In this document: in pieces, positions 37,588 to 53,598 of the stretch
How positions within the stretch are numbered: the first letter of the stretch is position 1
How the letters are laid out: every line of letters begins with the position of its first letter
From: Mycobacterium sp. E787
Lineage (GTDB): Bacteria > Actinomycetota > Actinomycetes > Mycobacteriales > Mycobacteriaceae
Direction of reading: 5' to 3'
Length of the DNA stretch: 64,000 nt
NCBI RefSeq assembly: GCF_001668725.1
Contig: NZ_LZKL01000055.1
Span: 1 to 64,000, forward strand
The notes under the pieces: model-generated
Database searches by the model: none
Told to the model about the DNA's origin: nothing
What the model saw: only the letters and a program-made list of their open reading frames with translations
Position numbers and translations under genes: made by a program

Positions 37588-38601
37588 ATGGGCGTCGCTA
37601 TCGAGGTGAGGGGACTGACCAAGTCCTTCGGTCCCTCGAGGATTTGGGAAGACGTGTCGTTGGATATCCCCGCCGGGGAGGTCAGCGTGCTGCTGGGGCC
37701 GTCGGGTACCGGCAAATCGGTGTTCCTGAAGTCGCTGATCGGTCTGCTGCGGCCGGAGCGCGGCTCGATCATGATCGACGGCACGGACATCCTGGAATGC
37801 TCGGCCAAGGAGCTGTACGAGATCCGCACCCTGTTCGGGGTGATGTTCCAGGACGGCGCGCTGTTCGGGTCGATGAACCTGTTCGACAACGCGGCGTTCC
37901 CGCTGCGCGAGCACACCAAGAAGAAGGAAAGCGAGATCCGTGACATCGTCATGGAGAAGCTGAGCCTGGTGGGTCTGGGCGGCGACGAGAAGAAGTTCCC
38001 CGGTGAGATCTCCGGCGGTATGCGCAAGCGCGCCAGCCTGGCCCGGGCGCTGGTGATGGACCCGCAGATCATCCTGTGCGACGAGCCCGACTCGGGTCTG
38101 GACCCGGTTCGTACCGCCTACCTGAGCCAGCTGATCCTCGACATCAACGCCCAGATCGACGCCACCGTCCTGATCGTGACGCACAACATCAACATCGCCC
38201 GCACCGTGCCGGACAACATGGGCATGCTGTTCCGCCGCAAGCTGGTCATGTTCGGCCCGCGCGAGGTGCTGCTGACCAGCGACGAGCCGGTGGTGCGGCA
38301 GTTCCTCAACGGCCGGCGCATCGGCCCGATCGGCATGTCCGAGGAAAAGGACGAGGCGACCATGGCCGAGGAGCAGGCCCTGCTCGACGCGGGCCACCAC
38401 GCCGGCGGTGTGGAGGAAATCGAGGGCGTGCCGCCGCAGATCGTCGCGACGCCGGGCATGCCGGAGCGCAAGGCCGTCGCGCGCCGCCAGGCCCGGGTCC
38501 GCGAAATTCTGCACACGCTGCCCAAGAAGGCCCAGGCGGCGATCCTCGACGACCTGGAGGGCACCCACAAATACCGCGCGAACGAGTTCGGCGGCGGCTA
38601 G
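37588..38601 (+). CDS. mceG: Mce transporter ATP-binding protein MceG (Mkl)
   Basis: 337 residues. ABC ATPase: Walker A GPSGTGKS at residues 37-44, Q-loop FGVMFQDGALFGS, signature ISGGMRKRASLARAL, Walker B IILCDEPDSGLDP and switch THNIN. The C-terminal extension (from about residue 250) has RIGPIGMSEEKDEATMAEEQ and is typical of MceG, the shared ATPase for the Mce1/Mce4 lipid and cholesterol importers. I chose ATG at 37588 because GGAAGGA precedes it. The related M. tuberculosis protein is recalled with about 20 more N-terminal residues, which here would be out of frame. Membrane-associated through its permease partners. Confidence 0.93.
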   Translation: MGVAIEVRGLTKSFGPSRIWEDVSLDIPAGEVSVLLGPSGTGKSVFLKSLIGLLRPERGSIMIDGTDILECSAKELYEIRTLFGVMFQDGALFGSMNLFDNAAFPLREHTKKKESEIRDIVMEKLSLVGLGGDEKKFPGEISGGMRKRASLARALVMDPQIILCDEPDSGLDPVRTAYLSQLILDINAQIDATVLIVTHNINIARTVPDNMGMLFRRKLVMFGPREVLLTSDEPVVRQFLNGRRIGPIGMSEEKDEATMAEEQALLDAGHHAGGVEEIEGVPPQIVATPGMPERKAVARRQARVREILHTLPKKAQAAILDDLEGTHKYRANEFGGG

Positions 38602-42544
<3,943 letters not shown>

Positions 42545-42568
42545 TGGACTTGGCAACACAATTACTAA

Positions 42569-46543
<3,975 letters not shown>

Positions 46544-46551
46544 TCAATCGA

Positions 46552-46584
46552 GAAAGAGCCCCGGGTTTCGCCCGGGGCTTTTTC
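46552..46584 (+). terminator. Intrinsic terminator after rpoC
   Basis: GCCCCGGG (46558-46565) pairs with CCCGGGGC (46571-46578) around a TTTCG loop, followed by five T (46579-46583), with a matching A-rich run 5' of the stem. A classical Rho-independent hairpin that also works for the minus strand. Confidence 0.92.
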
Positions 46585-46600
46585 GTTCGCGCCCCAGGGC

Positions 46601-47095
46601 TCAGTGCCGGTTGCCGTACAGGCGAGGCTCGTCGATCACAGGCCGATCTCGAGCTCGGTCGTGCTTCGCCGATGACGTTCGTGTCGGCTGCGTATACCGG
46701 TACGTCTCGGGAATATCTGACGGGTGCTCGGGGAGACTGTCGCGCGGGAAGCCGAACCACCAAATGGTGTCGGGCTCGCCTGGCCGGCGAAGAGATGAGG
46801 AGGGTTGATTCTCCTCAAAGTCAACCAGGTAGTAGTAAAGCACCGCCTCGTCCAGGTCCGGCCACGGGCCGGGGTCGATGATCGAGTCTCTGGTGTCGCG
46901 AACAAGTCCCCAAGTTCTGTCCGATGGCGGTGCGGTGTACACCAAATACATCATCGGTCCATCTGTCCAAGCATGGGAAACAAGAAACGGCTCGTGTCCT
47001 GCGCAGTTCTGACGGTGGATGTGGCGCAACAGATTTCGCAATACATCTACCGCGAACTCGCGTTGGGCGTCGGTAGCTTCAGTTGATGGGCACAT
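46601..47095 (-). CDS. Small unknown protein, putative immunity protein for the adjacent toxin
   Basis: 164 residues with no signal peptide or membrane helix; no family recognised. The N-terminal half has AQREFAVDVLRNLLRHIHRQ, and the middle is aromatic and acidic (WGLVRDTRDSIIDPGPWPDL, EAVLYYYLVDFEENQ). The last 35 residues are basic. Its start lies 17 bases inside the toxin gene (toxin stop at 47081-47079), so the two are translationally coupled. Small, acidic and last in a toxin operon is the usual position of an immunity gene; this role is inference. Base composition is lower in GC than flanking genes: 47041-47100 has 30 of 60 G+C by hand count, against roughly two-thirds elsewhere. Confidence 0.65.
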   Translation of the reverse strand: MCPSTEATDAQREFAVDVLRNLLRHIHRQNCAGHEPFLVSHAWTDGPMMYLVYTAPPSDRTWGLVRDTRDSIIDPGPWPDLDEAVLYYYLVDFEENQPSSSLRRPGEPDTIWWFGFPRDSLPEHPSDIPETYRYTQPTRTSSAKHDRARDRPVIDEPRLYGNRH

Positions 47096-48149
47096 TTTTA
47101 TTCACCCATGGCGGGCACAGTGTCCAGCCCGGTTCCACTTCGACCACTCCACTTCCGCCCGCGACGGGATACATCGAGATAACGCCTTTCTGACCCCCGT
47201 CGGGGATGCCGCCGCGCCCTTCGTTGATATTTGCCACGATCCTCATCGTCACCTGTTCGCCAGTATCCTCGCAGTCGGTGAGTCCCAACGGCCCTTGTGT
47301 GCAGTGGACGCGGTTGATCGGAACCTCATAAACGAGAGTGCCATCATCATTGCTGATCGGCCGACTATGTGAGATCAGATCTTTGAACACGTTGGGGTTG
47401 ACCACATGATGCCTCCAATAAGCCTTGTCCCACCCAAACCCCTGTTGCGTGCGCTCGTCGTAGTAGCCGCGCCGAAGCACAACATAGTTGCCATCTAGGT
47501 CCGTAGCCTGGGCGATCACGTCGTTGATCGGGTATGGCGGAGGCGATGGGTCTTGTTTGAAAGTGTGGTTGTCGACGGTTTGTATCATCGGTTTCAGCGA
47601 CGGCGTGTCGGAGGCGCGGCTTTGCGGCGGGAAGGTTTCCCGAATTCCGGCCATGGCTGCGGCGACTTTGCCGGCGACCTGTTGATCGAGCGCGACCAGT
47701 TGAGCGGCACGCTGGCGGATGTCTGCGGCCAGGGTTTGCGCCTGAGCTTGCCGCGCGGCGCGCTGCGCGGCCGATCCGCCAGTGGAGCGGTCGGTCACCG
47801 ACATGTCTTCACCCACATCGAATCCCGCCGTATTCGCGTCTTCGATCGCGTAGCGCACCCGCGATCGCGCCGCGTAGAGATCTGAGGCGCCGCTGCGGGC
47901 CACCTTGGCCGCCGTTTGCAACTGGTCGGCGGCTGCGCTGGTCGTCAGCATGTCGGCATGCGTCGCGGTACGCAGCGCCTCGGCGCCCTCGCCGTGCCAA
48001 TCCGTCGATAGCGCGTCGCGCCACACCTGACTGGCCACCGCGTAGCTGCGCCCGGCCACCGCTTCCCAGTGCTCGGCGGCCTCGGTGAGATGCTCCGTGG
48101 GCCAGGCCGCCAGCTCCGAGAGGCCGGCAATTCCCGCAACCGATGCCAT
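47079..48149 (-). CDS. Putative type VII secretion polymorphic toxin (WxG/YxxxD N-terminal domain, unknown C-terminal domain)
   Basis: 356 residues from ATG at 48149. The N-terminal 110 residues form a WXG100-like helical hairpin: W51-H-G53 at the turn and a YAIED motif (Y100 to D104), the YxxxD/E export signal of ESX substrates. A low-complexity helical linker (AAQRAARQAQAQTLAADIRQ, about residues 126-145) and a Pro-rich segment (DPSPPPYPIND) lead to a compact C-terminal domain, about residues 230-356. It contains GWDKAYWRHHVVNPNVFKDL (239-258), two Cys near 283 and 293, and a Gly-rich GRGGIPDGGQKGVISMYPV. I cannot assign that domain to a known toxin family. It follows an EspC-like gene by two bases and overlaps a probable immunity gene. 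This plan matches other mycobacterial ESX-exported toxins such as CpnT. Confidence 0.68.
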   Translation of the reverse strand: MASVAGIAGLSELAAWPTEHLTEAAEHWEAVAGRSYAVASQVWRDALSTDWHGEGAEALRTATHADMLTTSAAADQLQTAAKVARSGASDLYAARSRVRYAIEDANTAGFDVGEDMSVTDRSTGGSAAQRAARQAQAQTLAADIRQRAAQLVALDQQVAGKVAAAMAGIRETFPPQSRASDTPSLKPMIQTVDNHTFKQDPSPPPYPINDVIAQATDLDGNYVVLRRGYYDERTQQGFGWDKAYWRHHVVNPNVFKDLISHSRPISNDDGTLVYEVPINRVHCTQGPLGLTDCEDTGEQVTMRIVANINEGRGGIPDGGQKGVISMYPVAGGSGVVEVEPGWTLCPPWVNKNVPIN

Positions 48150-48151
48150 GG

Positions 48152-48448
48152 CTACGCGGAGGTGAAGGGAGGCATCATTGCCGTCATCGCGTGCGTGGCA
48201 TCGGCTTCGTTGGCCAGGTAGGCGGCGTCGGCATCGCCGACTCGGGTGGCGTGGCCGCCGACCCGGATGGCCAGCCCTGCAGTGAACGCCGCGACGTCGG
48301 CACGGGCGGCTGCTACCGCCGCGGCGCTGGCTTGACACGACAAGCCGACCCCGGTCGGAGCCACGGTGGCCGTAAGTTCGCCCGCGGCGGCGGCCCACCG
48401 GTCGGACATCGCCTGCACAGCGCCGGTATCCACCCGCACTAGCTGCAT
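48152..48448 (-). CDS. EspC-like small ESX substrate/partner
   Basis: 98 residues from ATG at 48448 ([20 protein letters not shown]). It has the helix-turn-helix pattern of the T7SS EspC-type proteins, with a turn around residues 31-36 and YLANE (Y77 to E81) as the YxxxE export signal, followed by a short tail. ATG at 48475 would add nine residues. A possible -10, TAGACT on the minus strand at 48462-48457, sits close enough for a leaderless transcript from 48448. Two bases before the toxin gene, so likely its co-secreted partner. Confidence 0.65.
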   Translation of the reverse strand: MQLVRVDTGAVQAMSDRWAAAAGELTATVAPTGVGLSCQASAAAVAAARADVAAFTAGLAIRVGGHATRVGDADAAYLANEADATHAMTAMMPPFTSA

Positions 48449-48640
48449 GAGAAAAAAGTCTATTCGCTCAGGCATACAGCGAAAGTCAGCCAGGTATCGC
48501 GGCACATCCGTCGCATCAGCACCACGCGGGCCCACCACTCAATCCGCGAATGCGATAGCGCCGGTGCTACCGCTTTTGAAAGTCACCTATCGGTGCGTGG
48601 GCGGTCCATGGCGTCGCCACTCCTCACTAGACTGGCCACC

Positions 48641-49396
48641 GTGCTCATCGGTTCGCACGTCCACAGCGACGATCCCCTGGCCGCCGCGCAGGCCGACGGC
48701 GCCGACGCGGTGCAGTTCTTCCTCGGCAACCCGCAGAGCTGGAAGAAGCCCAAGCCGCGCGACGACGCCGACGCGCTGAAGGCGTCGACGATCCCGCTGT
48801 ACGTCCACGCGCCCTACCTCATCAACGTGGCGTCGGCCAACAACCGCATCCGCATCCCGTCGCGCAAGATCCTGCAGGACACCTGCGACGCGGCGTCGGA
48901 GATCAACGCGACAGCGGTGATCGTGCACGGCGGCCACGCCGACGACAACGACATGGAGGCCGGCTTCGAGCGGTGGGTCAAGGCGCTGGACTACCTCGAA
49001 ACCGACGTGGCGGTCTATCTGGAGAACACCGCCGGCGGCGACCACGCGATGGCCCGCTACTTCGACACCATCGGCAGGCTGTGGGATCGCATCGGCGACA
49101 AGGGCATCGGCTTCTGCCTGGACACCTGCCACGCGTGGGCCGCGGGCGAGGAGCTGATCGACGCGGTCGACCGGATCAAGGCGCTGACGGGCCGCATCGA
49201 CCTGGTGCACTGCAACGACTCGCGGGACGCGGCGGGCTCGGGCGCCGACCGGCACGCCAACTTCGGCACCGGCCAGATCGATCCCGAGCTGCTGGCCGCG
49301 GTCGTCGAGGCCGCCGACGCGCCCGTCATCTGCGAAACCGCCGACGAGGGCCGCAAGGACGACATCGCGTTCCTGCGGGAAAAGACCGGCGGCTGA
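48641..49396 (+). CDS. nfo: Endonuclease IV (AP endonuclease)
   Basis: 251 residues from GTG at 48641 ([16 protein letters not shown]). AP endonuclease 2 family with three zinc ions. Ligand segments: GSHV (residues 4-7), [45 protein letters not shown] and VICETADEG. It cuts 5' of abasic sites in base excision repair; the M. tuberculosis orthologue is End (Rv0670). The frame is open from 48593, but the shorter form starts at the conserved N-terminus. Divergent from the toxin cassette; lpqP begins 10 bases downstream. Confidence 0.96.
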   Translation: MLIGSHVHSDDPLAAAQADGADAVQFFLGNPQSWKKPKPRDDADALKASTIPLYVHAPYLINVASANNRIRIPSRKILQDTCDAASEINATAVIVHGGHADDNDMEAGFERWVKALDYLETDVAVYLENTAGGDHAMARYFDTIGRLWDRIGDKGIGFCLDTCHAWAAGEELIDAVDRIKALTGRIDLVHCNDSRDAAGSGADRHANFGTGQIDPELLAAVVEAADAPVICETADEGRKDDIAFLREKTGG

Positions 49397-49406
49397 CCCG
49401 CGGCCC

Positions 49407-50243
49407 ATGCTCGGTCGGCTGGCGACGCTGTTCGGGGTGGTTCTCCTGGCCGCGGGTTGCTCGCCGTGGCCCGAGCCGCCGTCGGGCTTCGTCAACGGGA
49501 CCAGCCTGCACCACCTCAGTGTCGGCGGGCGGGATCGCACCTATCGGCTGTACAAGCCCCCGGCAGCGTCCACGCCGGCCCCACTGGTGGTGGTTCTGCA
49601 CGGCTATTCCGGCAGCGCCAGGCAGGCCGAAAGGGATTACCACTGGGACGGTTTGGCCGATTCGGGCAAGTTCATCGTCGCCTATCCCGACGGCCTGGGC
49701 CGGGCCTGGAACGTCGACGGGGAAACCTGCTGCGGCCGGCCGGGACGTGAGGGCGTCGACGACGTCGGGTTCGTCAGCGCCGCCGTGGCCGACGTCGCCA
49801 AGAACCTCGGCATCGACCCCGCCAAGGTGTATGCCACCGGCATGAGCAACGGCGCCATCATGTCCTTCACGCTGGCGTGCGCCACCGACATCTTCGCGGC
49901 GATCGGCCCGGTCGCCGGGACGCAGCTGAACGCGTGCGGCGCCCCGCGTCCGACGTCGGTCATCCACGTTCACGGCACCACCGACCGCCTCGTTCCGTAC
50001 AACGGCGGGCAGGGCTTCAGCGTCATCAACGGTCCGTCGGTGCCGGAGGTGAATGCGTTCTGGCGCAACGTCGATCGATGCGGCGCCCCGACGGCCACCA
50101 CCAGCGGCCCGGTCACAACATCGACGGCCGGATGTGCCGACGGCCGCGGCGTCGTGCTCGTCACCGTCGACGGGGGCGGTCACGAGTGGCCGCCTTTCGC
50201 GACCCAGACGCTGTGGCAATTCTTCGCGGCCCACCCACGCTGA
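49407..50243 (+). CDS. lpqP: Lipoprotein esterase LpqP (polyhydroxybutyrate depolymerase-like)
   Basis: 278 residues. The signal peptide ends in lipobox LAAGC with the lipidated Cys at residue 18, so the protein should be tethered outside the plasma membrane. The alpha/beta-hydrolase domain shows the oxyanion region VVLHGYSGS (63-71), the nucleophile GMSNG (Ser147) and a late His in DGGGHEWP. It belongs to the LpqC/PHB depolymerase esterase branch, also close to feruloyl esterases; the true substrate is unknown. It follows nfo by 10 bases. Confidence 0.9.
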   Translation: MLGRLATLFGVVLLAAGCSPWPEPPSGFVNGTSLHHLSVGGRDRTYRLYKPPAASTPAPLVVVLHGYSGSARQAERDYHWDGLADSGKFIVAYPDGLGRAWNVDGETCCGRPGREGVDDVGFVSAAVADVAKNLGIDPAKVYATGMSNGAIMSFTLACATDIFAAIGPVAGTQLNACGAPRPTSVIHVHGTTDRLVPYNGGQGFSVINGPSVPEVNAFWRNVDRCGAPTATTSGPVTTSTAGCADGRGVVLVTVDGGGHEWPPFATQTLWQFFAAHPR

Positions 50244-50255
50244 GCATTACAGGTC

Positions 50256-50283
50256 TTGTGCGGCTGTCGCAAAAATGTAACAT
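50256..50283 (+). promoter_or_regulatory. Candidate fadE8 promoter giving a leaderless mRNA
   Basis: TTGTGC (50256-50261), a 16-base spacer, and TAACAT (50278-50283). Transcription would start at about 50290-50291, the A of the fadE8 ATG. Confidence 0.5.
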
Positions 50284-50290
50284 GGGGTGC

Positions 50291-51928
50291 ATGCCGGAGA
50301 CCCACGTCGTCACCAACCAGGTTCCCCCGCTGGAAAACCACAACCCAGCGACGTCCGTTGTGCTCGTCGAGGCCCTGATCCGCGAGGGCGGGCAGTGGGG
50401 CGTCGAAGAGGTGACCGAGCTCGGGGCGCTTGCGGGCACCCGCGAAGCTCAGCGTTGGGGCGAGCTGGCCGATCGCAATCGGCCCGTGCTGCACACCCAC
50501 GACCAATACGGGCACCGCGTCGACGAGGTGGAGTACGACCCGGCCTACCACGAGCTGATGCGCGCGGCGATCGCGCACGGCGTCCACGCCGCCCCATGGG
50601 CCGACGAGCGGCCGGGGGCCCACGTGGTGCGCGCCGCCAAGATGTCGGTCTGGAACGTCGAGCCCGGCCACACCTGCCCCATCTCGATGACGTATGCCGT
50701 AGTCCCGGCGCTGCGCCACAACCCCGAACTCGCCGCGGTGTACGAGCCGTTGCTGACCAGTCGGGTGTACGACCCCGAGCTCAAGCCGGCCACCACGAAG
50801 GCGGGCATCACCGCGGGCATGTCGATGACCGAGAAGCAGGGCGGCTCTGACGTGCGCGCCGGCACCACGCAGGCGATCCCCATTGGCCCCAACGGTGACG
50901 GCAGCTACAGCCTGACCGGCCACAAATGGTTCACCTCGGCGCCGATGTGCGACATCTTCCTGGTGCTGGCGCAGGCCCCGGGCGGGCTGTCGTGCTTCTT
51001 GTTGCCGCGGGTGCTGCCCGACGGCACCCGCAACCGAATGTTTTTGCAGCGCCTCAAGGACAAGCTCGGCAACCACGCCAACGCCTCCAGCGAGGTCGAG
51101 TACGAGGGCGCCGTCGCGTGGCTGGTGGGCGAGGAGGGCCGCGGCGTCCCGACGATCATCGAGATGGTCAACCTCACCCGGCTGGACTGCACGCTGGGCA
51201 GCGCGACCAGCATGCGCACCGGCCTGACCCGCGCCATCCACCACGCCCAGCACCGAAAGGCGTTCGGCGCCTACCTGATCGACCAGCCGCTGATGCGCAA
51301 CGTCCTGGCGGACCTGGCCGTGGAGGCCGAGGCGGCCACGATCGTGGCGATGCGGATGGCCGGCGCCACCGACAGGGCGATCCGGGGTGATGCGAGCGAG
51401 GCGCTGCTGCGCCGGATCGGCCTGGCGGCCAGCAAGTACTGGGTGTGCAAGCGCGCGACCCCGCACGCCGCCGAGGCGCTGGAATGCCTGGGCGGCAACG
51501 GATATGTCGAGGATTCCGGGATGCCGCGCCTCTACCGCGAGGCACCGCTGATGGGCATCTGGGAGGGCTCGGGCAACGTCGGCGCGCTGGATACGTTGCG
51601 CGCCATGGCGACTCGTCCCGAATGCATCGAGGTGCTGTTCGCCGAATTGGCGGACGGCGCCGGACAGGACCCGCGGCTGGGCGGCCACGTCGATCGGCTC
51701 CGACAGGACCTGGGCGAGCTGGACACGATCCAATACCGGGCCCGCAAGGTCGCCGAGGACATCTGCCTCGCGCTGCAGGGCTCGCTGCTGGTGCGCCACG
51801 GGCACCCCGCCGTGGCCGAGGCGTTCCTGGCCACCCGGCTCGACGGCCGGTGGGGCGGCGCGTTCGGCACCATGCCCACCGGCCTGGACCTGGCGCCGAT
51901 TCTGGAGCGAAGCCTGGTAAAGGGCTGA
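50291..51928 (+). CDS. fadE8: Acyl-CoA dehydrogenase FadE8 (AidB-like)
   Basis: 545 residues from ATG at 50291 (MPETHVVTNQVPPLENHNPA); ATG at 50282 is possible. It belongs to the larger AidB-type branch. The flavin-binding blocks are GMSMTEKQGGSDVRAGTTQA (about residues 177-196) and TGHKWFTSAPMCDIF. The C-terminal RKAFGAYLIDQPLMRNVLADL, LECLGGNGYVEDSGMPRLYR and MGIWEGSGNV follow in family order. AidB-like enzymes sit in an alkylation-response or fatty-acid role; the substrate here is unknown. It begins a cluster with echA4, a PaaX regulator and echA5, suggesting beta-oxidation. Confidence 0.93.
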   Translation: MPETHVVTNQVPPLENHNPATSVVLVEALIREGGQWGVEEVTELGALAGTREAQRWGELADRNRPVLHTHDQYGHRVDEVEYDPAYHELMRAAIAHGVHAAPWADERPGAHVVRAAKMSVWNVEPGHTCPISMTYAVVPALRHNPELAAVYEPLLTSRVYDPELKPATTKAGITAGMSMTEKQGGSDVRAGTTQAIPIGPNGDGSYSLTGHKWFTSAPMCDIFLVLAQAPGGLSCFLLPRVLPDGTRNRMFLQRLKDKLGNHANASSEVEYEGAVAWLVGEEGRGVPTIIEMVNLTRLDCTLGSATSMRTGLTRAIHHAQHRKAFGAYLIDQPLMRNVLADLAVEAEAATIVAMRMAGATDRAIRGDASEALLRRIGLAASKYWVCKRATPHAAEALECLGGNGYVEDSGMPRLYREAPLMGIWEGSGNVGALDTLRAMATRPECIEVLFAELADGAGQDPRLGGHVDRLRQDLGELDTIQYRARKVAEDICLALQGSLLVRHGHPAVAEAFLATRLDGRWGGAFGTMPTGLDLAPILERSLVKG

Positions 51929-51936
51929 GCCGAAAC

Positions 51937-52875
51937 ATGACTCACGCCATCAGGCCGGTCGACTTCGACAACCTGAAGACGATGACCTACGAGGTCACCG
52001 ACCGGGTTGCGCGCATCACCTTCAACCGGCCCGAGAAGGGCAACGCGATCGTCGCGGACACGCCGCTGGAGCTCTCGGCGCTGGTCGAGCGCGCCGACCT
52101 CGATCCCGCCGTGCACGTCATCCTGGTTTCGGGCCGGGGTGAGGGTTTCTGCGCGGGGTTCGACCTGAGCGCCTACGCCGATCGCACCGGCTCGGCCGGG
52201 GGGACCGGCGCGTATCAGGGCACGGTGCTGGATGGCAAGGCCCAGGCGGTCAACCATCTGCCGAACCAGCCGTGGGACCCGATGATCGACTACCAGATGA
52301 TGAGCCGCTTCGTGCGGGGCTTCTCCAGCCTGATGCACGCCGACAAGCCGACGGTGGTCAAGATTCACGGTTACTGCGTGGCCGGCGGCACCGACATCGC
52401 GCTGCACGCCGACCAGGTGATCGCGGCCGCCGACGCCAAGATCGGCTACCCGCCCACGCGGGTATGGGGAGTGCCGGCGGCCGGCCTGTGGGCGCACCGG
52501 CTCGGTGATCAGCGCGCCAAACGACTGCTGCTCACCGGCGATTGCATCACCGGTGCGCAGGCCGCGGAGTGGGGCCTCGCCGTCGAGGCGCCGGCTCCCG
52601 AGGACCTCGACGAGCGCACCGAGCGGCTCGTGGAGCGCATCGCGGCGGTGCCCGTCAACCAGCTGATCATGGTCAAGCTCGCGCTCAATTCCGCTCTGCT
52701 GCAACAGGGTGTCGCCACCAGCAGGATGGTCAGCACGGTGTTCGACGGCGTCGCCCGGCACACGCCCGAGGGGCACGCCTTCGTGGCCGACGCGGTCGAG
52801 CACGGCTTTCGGGAGGCGGTGCGGCATCGCGACGAGCCGTTCGGGGACCACGGCCGCAAAGCGTCGGGGGTATGA
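51937..52875 (+). CDS. echA4: Enoyl-CoA hydratase/crotonase EchA4
   Basis: 312 residues, equal to M. tuberculosis EchA4 (Rv0673). Crotonase-fold markers: ARITFNRPEKGNAIVADTPL, oxyanion GEGFCAGFDLSAY (about residues 68-80) and the second half KIHGYCVAGGTDIALHADQV. A long insert (residues 85-130) follows the first oxyanion loop. ATG at 51937 is eight bases after the fadE8 stop, so they are cotranscribed. Likely acts in beta-oxidation of an unknown acyl-CoA made by FadE8. Confidence 0.94.
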   Translation: MTHAIRPVDFDNLKTMTYEVTDRVARITFNRPEKGNAIVADTPLELSALVERADLDPAVHVILVSGRGEGFCAGFDLSAYADRTGSAGGTGAYQGTVLDGKAQAVNHLPNQPWDPMIDYQMMSRFVRGFSSLMHADKPTVVKIHGYCVAGGTDIALHADQVIAAADAKIGYPPTRVWGVPAAGLWAHRLGDQRAKRLLLTGDCITGAQAAEWGLAVEAPAPEDLDERTERLVERIAAVPVNQLIMVKLALNSALLQQGVATSRMVSTVFDGVARHTPEGHAFVADAVEHGFREAVRHRDEPFGDHGRKASGV

Positions 52876-52878
52876 GCC

Positions 52879-53598
52879 ATGCCGGACATGACGGCCCGGT
52901 CGGTGGTGCTCAGCGTGCTGCTCGGCGCCCACCCGGCATGCGCCACCGCCGGCGAATTGATCAGGCTAACAGCTGATTTCGGAATCAAGGAGTCGGCGCT
53001 TCGGGTGGCGCTGACTCGCATGGTCGGCGCGGGCGACCTGATCCGCTCCGCCGGCGGCTACCGGCTCTCAGATCGCTTGCTGGCCCGTCAGCGCCGGCAG
53101 GACGATGCCATCGACCCGCAGGTGCGGCGGTGGCGCGGGGAGTGGGTCGTGCTGATCGTGACCAGCGTGGGTGGTGACGCCCGCACCCGGGCGGCGCTGC
53201 GAACCGCCATGCACGACAAGCGCTTTGGCGAATTGCGCGAAGGAGTCTGGATGCGGCCCGACAACCTCGGCGTCGACCTGGGTGACGACGTGTCGAACAG
53301 GGGGCGCATCCTCACGGCTCGCGATCCGGCCCCCGCCGACCTGGCCGCCCAGCTGTGGGACCTGACCGCCTGGTCGCGTACCGGCCACCTCCTGCTCGAC
53401 GAGATGGCCGCCGCCGCCGACGTTCCCGCCCGTTTCGTGGCAGCCGCGGCCACCGTGCGCCACCTGCTCACCGACCCGGTTCTGCCCGAGGAGCTGTTGC
53501 CGGCCGACTGGCCCGGCAAGCGGCTGCGCGCCGCGTACCACGACTTCGCCACCGAACTGCTCGAACGACGTGACCCGAACCTATTGGAGGTGACATGA
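52879..53598 (+). CDS. PaaX family transcriptional regulator, Rv0674-like
   Basis: 239 residues. The N-terminal winged-helix (SVVLSVLLGAHPACATAGEL...GIKESALRVALTRMVGAGDL) and the downstream PaaX-like domain fit the family that senses phenylacetyl-CoA. Mycobacteria without a paa cluster keep PaaX-like regulators; here the effector is more likely an acyl-CoA related to the neighbouring FadE/Ech enzymes (inference). Start three bases after echA4 and stop overlapping echA5 as ATGA, so it is inside one operon. Confidence 0.9.
   Translation: MPDMTARSVVLSVLLGAHPACATAGELIRLTADFGIKESALRVALTRMVGAGDLIRSAGGYRLSDRLLARQRRQDDAIDPQVRRWRGEWVVLIVTSVGGDARTRAALRTAMHDKRFGELREGVWMRPDNLGVDLGDDVSNRGRILTARDPAPADLAAQLWDLTAWSRTGHLLLDEMAAAADVPARFVAAAATVRHLLTDPVLPEELLPADWPGKRLRAAYHDFATELLERRDPNLLEVT

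Noticed and set aside
46601..48448. Prophage or transposon carrying the cassette
   Set aside because: No integrase, transposase, terminal inverted repeats or target duplication are visible at the edges.
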